Source of the DNA: a virus
DNA length: 42,673 nt
Direction: 5' to 3' (one strand)
Virus record (IMG/VR): IMGVR_UViG_3300031576_000123
Coordinates: 1-42,673 of that record
The notes beneath the pieces are model-generated. The model saw only the letters and a list, made by a program, of their open reading frames with translations, did no database searches and was not told the origin of the DNA. Shown here piece by piece: positions 38,156 to 42,673 of the stretch. Both the position numbers and the translations under genes were made by a program. The stretch's first letter is position 1; each line of letters opens with the position of its first letter.

Positions 38156-38863
38156 GTGGCGACAATTCAGTCGCTCCTTCGAAAGATCAGCGGGCTCGTC
38201 CCCAACATGACCGAGGGGCGCGTGCCCGCCCACGTCCGCAAGGACTTCATCGGCGACGCCATGCGCGAGCATGGCCGCCAACGTCCCCATCACGTCGTTC
38301 AGGAGCAGGCGGCCAGTAACCCACCGATTCAGGAATTCGCCCTTCCGGCCGCTTTCGGCGACGACGACGCCGTCATCAAGATCATGTCTCCGCACGATGA
38401 GGACGACGAACGCCCGCTGGAAAAGGAGATGGAGTGGCGGACCGTCAAGACGTCCACCGGCTATAAGGTCTATTTCCCCGGCAAGCTCGCCGAGAAATTC
38501 CGGATCACCTACACGCTGCAATGGACCGAGGCAACGCTGTCCCTCATGAGCGCGGCCGACGAGGACATGGTCTCGCGGCTCTGCTCCCACTACGTCGCGC
38601 TGGATCTTGCGGCCTACTATGCCGACACCGTCCGGGGCCAGGGCGGGAGCCCCGCGGACCTCGTGCAGGCCCAGAGCCAGGCGTCGGCGTGGGAATCGCT
38701 GTCCGATCGGATGCTTGAGGCGTACAACCGGATGGTGCGCGGAGACGATGATCATCCGCGCGGCGTCATCGCCAAGAGCGCAAGTGGCGCCGTCCGGCGC
38801 GAAGGGTTCCCTCACCGCCGCGATTTGCCCCGGAACCAGATCCGCTGGCGCGGGGGGTTCTAG
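38156..38863 (+). CDS. Head-tail connector-like protein
   Basis: 235 residues from GTG 38156, behind TAGGAGGATCGC. An N-terminal helix, a central beta region (about 60-130) with EKFRITYTLQWTEA, and a helical region (about 135-195: EDMVSRLCSHYVALDLAAYY, then SDRMLEAYNRMV) fit gp6-like connector proteins. It lies between capsid and tail completion genes, as expected for the ring attached under the portal. Confidence 0.65.
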   Translation: MATIQSLLRKISGLVPNMTEGRVPAHVRKDFIGDAMREHGRQRPHHVVQEQAASNPPIQEFALPAAFGDDDAVIKIMSPHDEDDERPLEKEMEWRTVKTSTGYKVYFPGKLAEKFRITYTLQWTEATLSLMSAADEDMVSRLCSHYVALDLAAYYADTVRGQGGSPADLVQAQSQASAWESLSDRMLEAYNRMVRGDDDHPRGVIAKSASGAVRREGFPHRRDLPRNQIRWRGGF

Positions 38864-38866
38864 CGC

Positions 38867-39154
38867 ATGAAGAAATCCGTCACGCGCGAGGTCGTTGTCT
38901 GTGACCTCGGCGGGTGCGAAGACGCGGCCGTCTCGACGTGTCAGAGCTGCAAGCTGGATTGGTGCATCGCCCACGGCGGCGTGTTTGAAGGGCGGCTCCT
39001 GAAACGCGAGTACCAGGAGCGCCAGGCCGGGGACCCGTCCCAGACGGCGCGCCGGACCGTCTCGAAAATCACGGCGTCCTTCACGCTGGAACTCTGCAAC
39101 CCCTGCCAATCCCGGCTCAAAGGGGTCATACAGGCCAAGGACTTCAAGGCATGA
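38867..39154 (+). CDS. Small Cys/His protein in the head-tail region
   Basis: 95 residues from ATG 38867. CDLGGCEDAAVSTCQSCKLD, then WCIAHGG, gives a B-box-like set of five Cys plus His (residues 12-40), with a second CNPC near residue 77. A zinc-binding protein at this place is unusual; it may assist assembly. It overlaps the next gene by four bases. Confidence 0.65.
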   Translation: MKKSVTREVVVCDLGGCEDAAVSTCQSCKLDWCIAHGGVFEGRLLKREYQERQAGDPSQTARRTVSKITASFTLELCNPCQSRLKGVIQAKDFKA

Positions 39155-40053
39155 TCTTCATCAACGTGACGCTGCCGAAATTCGGGCCGGAGTTCGATCC
39201 GGTGAAGTTCGACGGGATGGTGTCGGCCGGGCTCGAAAACGTCCTGCGCAACTACTACGCCGAGATGAACATCAGCCAGGCGATCCCCGTGGACATCGGC
39301 ACGCTCGCGGCGGACATCGGCGCCAGCATCGAGGTCGAAGGCGAGAAGGCGCGCATCGGGACCACGCGAATCTACGGGCAGGTGATGGAACGCGGCCGGA
39401 CGCCCGGGCAACCCGCGCCGCCGGTCGAGTCGATGATCCCGTGGGTGAAGCGGAAGATCAACCCCGCGGCGCCGCCGCTGACGATAAAGCTCGGGGAACG
39501 GATCGGCCAGGCCAAGCGAAAACTACGCGAACACGAGGCCGCTCTCAAGGAGGCCCGGAAGCTTGAGGCGTCCAGGCCGAAGCAGCTGGAGCGGGTCAAA
39601 GTAATCCACGCCCGCTCCGGCCGCGCTAATCGGAAACTGTCCGACTTGCTCCAACGCCGAAAAAAACAACGAAAGCACAAATTCGTCGGGGCGGCGGCGA
39701 TCGCCCGGGCGAGAATCGACAGACGAGAACAGCGCGCCCTGCTGGACCAAGCCCGTAGCGCCGCGGCTCGGAACCCTTATCAGGTCGCGTCCGTCCGTCG
39801 CCTGGCCAGCCGAGTCGATCGGGCAAAACTTCGGATCGAGACGCTCCGTACTCACACCGCGTCGAAACGGCGGGACTCGTATCTGCGAAGCGTGTCGTTT
39901 CTGGTCGCCCGAAAGATCGGCCGCGAGGGCATTCCCGTCCCTCTAGAATTCAGCGGCAAGGGCGAGATGTTCCACCGTACGCTCGAATCCACGCAGGGAA
40001 AGTTCCAGGGGTGGTTCCTTGAGGCGTTTGCCGCGCCGGGAGCCGTCGCCTAA
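39151..40053 (+). CDS. HK97 gp10-like tail completion protein with a basic coiled-coil insert
   Basis: 300 residues from ATG 39151. The ends match the HK97 gp10 family: YGQVMERGRTPGQPAPPVES near 75, WVKRKI near 100, then near the C-terminus SVSFLVARKIGREGIPVP and the final helix. These two pieces are normally adjacent; here about 140 residues (about 105-245), strongly Arg/Lys/Ala-rich and helical, separate them. Nucleotides 39630-39700 of the insert are AT-richer than the surroundings. Family members help join head and tail. Confidence 0.7.
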   Translation: MIFINVTLPKFGPEFDPVKFDGMVSAGLENVLRNYYAEMNISQAIPVDIGTLAADIGASIEVEGEKARIGTTRIYGQVMERGRTPGQPAPPVESMIPWVKRKINPAAPPLTIKLGERIGQAKRKLREHEAALKEARKLEASRPKQLERVKVIHARSGRANRKLSDLLQRRKKQRKHKFVGAAAIARARIDRREQRALLDQARSAAARNPYQVASVRRLASRVDRAKLRIETLRTHTASKRRDSYLRSVSFLVARKIGREGIPVPLEFSGKGEMFHRTLESTQGKFQGWFLEAFAAPGAVA

Positions 40054-40559
40054 TGTCGGGCTCGTCGACGCCGGACCTTCACGCGATCGCGGTGCGCATC
40101 GCCGACGCCTTGAAGAGCGTCTCGGGTATGCCCTCCGAAATCGTTCACGACAAGGAGAACATCCGACTCACCGAAGAAGAGGGGCTCTACATCGAGGACT
40201 ACGATTTCGGCAAGGGCGCCCGGCACTACTGGGAGGTCCGCGGGCCGCTGTCCGGCGACGACATCGAGATCCCGGCCCGCGACTACTTCGTCGACGTGAC
40301 GGAATGGCAATGCCTCGGGGTCTTCGGCTTTTCCAACAAGTTCGAGGACGGCGAGTCGTCGACTCAGAAATGGCGCGCGATCGTCAAGGCCGTGCGCGAC
40401 GTCCTTCGGAAGAACCTCACCGTCATGGGCGCCGTCCACCGAGCGCCGCGCGGCACCCGGCTTATCACCAACCGGCTCGTGCTCTACGAGGACGGCTCGC
40501 TCGTCCACTTCGTCGACGTCCGCCTCAGCGTCGAGTCGATTACCGAGATCAGCGTCTAA
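40053..40559 (+). CDS. Tail terminator / completion protein, putative
   Basis: 168 residues from ATG 40053 sharing a base with the upstream stop. Pattern: N-terminal helix (DLHAIAVRIADALKSV), several strands, a central helix (KWRAIVKAVRDVLRKNL), and closing strands (FVDVRLSVESITEISV). This fits small tail terminator proteins in size and order, directly before the tail tube candidate. No specific motif. Confidence 0.6.
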   Translation: MSGSSTPDLHAIAVRIADALKSVSGMPSEIVHDKENIRLTEEEGLYIEDYDFGKGARHYWEVRGPLSGDDIEIPARDYFVDVTEWQCLGVFGFSNKFEDGESSTQKWRAIVKAVRDVLRKNLTVMGAVHRAPRGTRLITNRLVLYEDGSLVHFVDVRLSVESITEISV

Positions 40560-40573
40560 CAAGTGGAGCCGGA

Positions 40574-41491
40574 ATGGTCACGCTGCACCCCAACATCCGA
40601 CGCTGGTCTACCGTCAAGGTGGGATACGGTCCCCAGGTCGCCCAGGGAACGCCGCTTGCGACGCTCCCGAAGTGGATCTGGGCCGACGACTTCGCGCTTG
40701 GCAAGGACCCGCAGTTCCATGAGTTCGCGGGCGCCTTCGGCGGCGTCCACTTCCCGCGCGACGCCAACGTCCTGACGCATCACAGGCCGCGCGGATCGTT
40801 TCAGGCCGCCGTGACCAAGACGCTTTTGGCCGATCTTCTCCCGTGGGTCACGCAGGACGTCGTCGGGTCCTGGTCGCCGAGCATTCAGACCTACTGGACC
40901 GTGGCGATTCGCGACGATGTTAACGGCCGGGACATCCGGGTCGCCGACGCCGTCCCGCTCGACCTGGTCCTCGAATCTTCCATCGCCACGCAGGGGTTCC
41001 TCCTGTCGCGCGTGAACTTCTTCGGCGAGGACTATGACGACGAGGCGGCCGGGGCGTTTGTCTACACCGAAGCGACGCCCGCCGATAAGAAGAAGTACCT
41101 CCACAACCCGCTCGTCGTGACGAACCTGGACACGGGCGAGCCGATCGGCGTGTCGCGCGTGACGCTGCGGTTCCCTTCGGGCTTTTTCCCGTGGGATCAT
41201 AACAGCGAATTCCCCCTCGCCCGCAAGGACGGGCCGATGAACATCGAGGGCGAGATCGAATCGGCCTTCAGCGACACGACGGACCGGCTCCGTCGAAACG
41301 CCGAAGGCCAGACCTACGCGGCCCTTCGGATCAAGTACACGAGCCAGGCGGCCGTCCCGTCCGTCCTGACGATCGACCTCAACGACTGCATCCTGACGGA
41401 CCCGCCCGACACGGGCTACGCCAACAAGGTTTACTCGGTCTATCGCGGGCGCCTGAAGAACTACGGCGTGCCCGTTTTGACGTTGACTTAG
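40574..41491 (+). CDS. Tail tube protein, putative
   Basis: 305 residues from ATG 40574. Predominantly beta with few cysteines, and a sequence of strands around EGEIESAFSDT, TYAALRIKYTS, VLTIDLNDCILTD and VYSVYRGRLKNYG similar to the tube-domain end of siphophage major tail proteins. It follows the terminator candidate and precedes the 513-residue protein, which could be a second tube or tube-associated subunit. Confidence 0.65.
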   Translation: MVTLHPNIRRWSTVKVGYGPQVAQGTPLATLPKWIWADDFALGKDPQFHEFAGAFGGVHFPRDANVLTHHRPRGSFQAAVTKTLLADLLPWVTQDVVGSWSPSIQTYWTVAIRDDVNGRDIRVADAVPLDLVLESSIATQGFLLSRVNFFGEDYDDEAAGAFVYTEATPADKKKYLHNPLVVTNLDTGEPIGVSRVTLRFPSGFFPWDHNSEFPLARKDGPMNIEGEIESAFSDTTDRLRRNAEGQTYAALRIKYTSQAAVPSVLTIDLNDCILTDPPDTGYANKVYSVYRGRLKNYGVPVLTLT

Positions 41492-41502
41492 GAGAAACGA
41501 CG

Positions 41503-42673
41503 ATGCCGAATCTCGGACTCACGCAGGCCAAGTGGCAGGAAAAATTCCGGATGTTGGGGATCAAGACGTCGGCGATGAACCAGCTCCGGGCGCTGCTTCG
41601 CCACTACCGCGACCGCGCAACGCGCATCCGCGAGAAGTTCGACCAGTCGGCCCAGCTGTCCAACTGGTCGCTCACGGGCGTCAAGATCGGCGTGAACACG
41701 GACCACAACGGCCAGCTTTACGTCGACGCGATCGTGGCCGGGCCGAACGTCACCGTGGATCTTTACAAGGACTCGGCCAAGGCCGCGCCCGACAAGGTCG
41801 CCACGGGGGTCGTCGCCTTTCCCGCGACGCTGACGCTGGCCCAGGCCAACAGCTCGGGCATGAGCGGCAGCGTCGTTACGGCGGGCGGCTTCGTCACCGA
41901 CCAGGACATCATCCTTCAGGCCATTCAAGCCCTCGGGCTTCGGATCGACAACGCCTACCCGGTCGAAGACGCCACGGACTCGGCGAGCAAGAACCGTCTT
42001 CAGATCGTCGTTCAGGACACCCTGCAGGTGCGGTCGCGGGAACTCCAGCAGTCCCTCAAGAGCGCCGTCGACTCTGAGCTTCGGGTGTGGCTCAAGAAGT
42101 GGACCGAGGCCCCCGACAGCGTCATCAGCGACGGCGACATCATGACGTACGAGTACGACACCGCCGACAACGTCATCACGATCAAGAAGGAAAAGGGAAT
42201 CCTTCCCTGGTTTTTCGACTGCATGAACGACGACGCCACGGCGGGCGCCCAGACGATCCTCAAAAACACGATCACCGTGGGGTCGCTCGTCAAGGACGCC
42301 GACAACGTCGGCGACCTGAACCTCTCGTCGACGTCGACGCGGGAGAACGCCCTCTCCGGCAAGGTGCGCTTCACCGTCGTCGACGAGACGATCGGATCGG
42401 AGCAGCTCGAAATCGAGCATATCCTGAATGAGCCGTTGACGGACGCGACCGAAATCATGAAGGCCGAGAACCGCGCGACGATCAAGAAGGCATGGATCGA
42501 CGGCAAGATCGGATTCGGCTTCACGCCCGTTCGGCCCGCGCCGACGGAGACGGGCGACAACTTCAATCTCCTGTCGAACTACATCGTCACGGGCGAGACC
42601 AGCGCCAACACCGACGACGGCGTGATCTACTTCCGACTGGAACGCGAACCGGCGAACGTCTGGCGGCTCACGG
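41503..42673 (+). CDS. N-terminal part of the 513-residue putative tail structural protein (continues at 1-535)
   Basis: From ATG 41503, behind TTAGGAGAAACGACG, the frame stays open to the end of the window (390 codons) and continues across the circular join to 535. The N-terminal ~60 residues are basic and helical (MNQLRALLRHYRDRATRIRE). A helical middle (about 135-205) follows, then beta-rich regions. No tail sheath signature is evident, and I cannot assign a known family. It is probably an abundant tail component given its position. The window-end truncation is artificial. Confidence 0.8.
   Translation, partial: MPNLGLTQAKWQEKFRMLGIKTSAMNQLRALLRHYRDRATRIREKFDQSAQLSNWSLTGVKIGVNTDHNGQLYVDAIVAGPNVTVDLYKDSAKAAPDKVATGVVAFPATLTLAQANSSGMSGSVVTAGGFVTDQDIILQAIQALGLRIDNAYPVEDATDSASKNRLQIVVQDTLQVRSRELQQSLKSAVDSELRVWLKKWTEAPDSVISDGDIMTYEYDTADNVITIKKEKGILPWFFDCMNDDATAGAQTILKNTITVGSLVKDADNVGDLNLSSTSTRENALSGKVRFTVVDETIGSEQLEIEHILNEPLTDATEIMKAENRATIKKAWIDGKIGFGFTPVRPAPTETGDNFNLLSNYIVTGETSANTDDGVIYFRLEREPANVWRLT
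42510..42673. repeat. Right copy of the terminal direct repeat
   Basis: The 164 bases match 1-164 with one substitution (42636 A versus 127 G). In frame, that changes Arg CGG to CGA, a silent change, which fits natural variation under protein constraint better than random error. Confidence 0.95.

Noticed and set aside
1-42673. Search for CRISPR arrays, insertion sequences, integrase, lysogeny repressor and attachment sites
   Set aside because: No regularly spaced repeats, transposase or integrase motifs, or recombination core sites were found by eye on either strand.

Overview
The window is an essentially complete genome of a tailed double-stranded DNA phage (Caudoviricetes). Its first 164 bases recur as its last 164 (42510-42673) with one mismatch (127 G versus 42636 A), so the molecule closes into a circle of about 42.5 kb, and one structural gene runs across the join. 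Genes are tightly packed with many ATGA, GTGA and TAATG overlaps, and base composition is GC-rich. Almost everything lies on the + strand; only a small cluster at 13.2-14.9 kb is on the minus strand. A lipoprotein resembling a one-piece spanin and recognisable sigma70-type promoters suggest a Gram-negative host. I see no integrase, excisionase or CI-like repressor, so a virulent lifestyle is likely but not proven.

Layout. From 27.7 kb rightwards, through the circular join, to about 13.2 kb lie the late genes: a region-2-only sigma-like factor, small and large terminase, portal, a beta-helix protein and a second probable head-surface protein, a MuF-type head protein, a protease-scaffold-major capsid fusion with an internal start, head-tail connector and tail completion genes, a tail tube candidate, a very short tape-measure candidate, hub and fibre proteins, a beta-helix tailspike and small fibre accessories. 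They are followed by a lysis cassette (XhlA-like protein, candidate unimolecular spanin with an ACG start, multi-span holin candidate) in which I find no endolysin. The minus-strand cluster encodes a DNA methyltransferase and a small basic putative regulator. A divergent control region (14.95-15.11 kb) then opens the early region: many small proteins, several with zinc-binding cysteines, a recombination module (annealase candidate, RecB-like exonuclease, coiled-coil partner), a PD-(D/E)XK-like protein, a replication-initiator-like protein with an HNH domain inside it, a helicase-loader candidate, an Acb2/Tad1-type cyclic-nucleotide sponge, GroES, a ParB-methyltransferase fusion and a HAD nucleotidase. 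No DNA polymerase, helicase or primase is recognisable, so replication probably relies on host enzymes.

How it may work together. Early transcription probably starts from a near-consensus promoter at 14981-15009 and a weaker one at 21935-21962. At both, the predicted transcript begins at the 5' arm of a long inverted repeat whose C-rich loop can pair with a G-rich stretch downstream, a pseudoknot-like arrangement with the same promoter-to-stem spacing (7 nt) but unrelated sequence. This is the most novel-looking signal in the window. The sigma-like gene could switch on late genes; a 13-base motif (CCGTCTAAyAA plus two bases) before the portal, before the internal capsid start and within the tail-accessory cluster is a candidate late control element. 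Host defence appears to be countered at several levels: two methyltransferases and a probable cyclic-nucleotide sponge.
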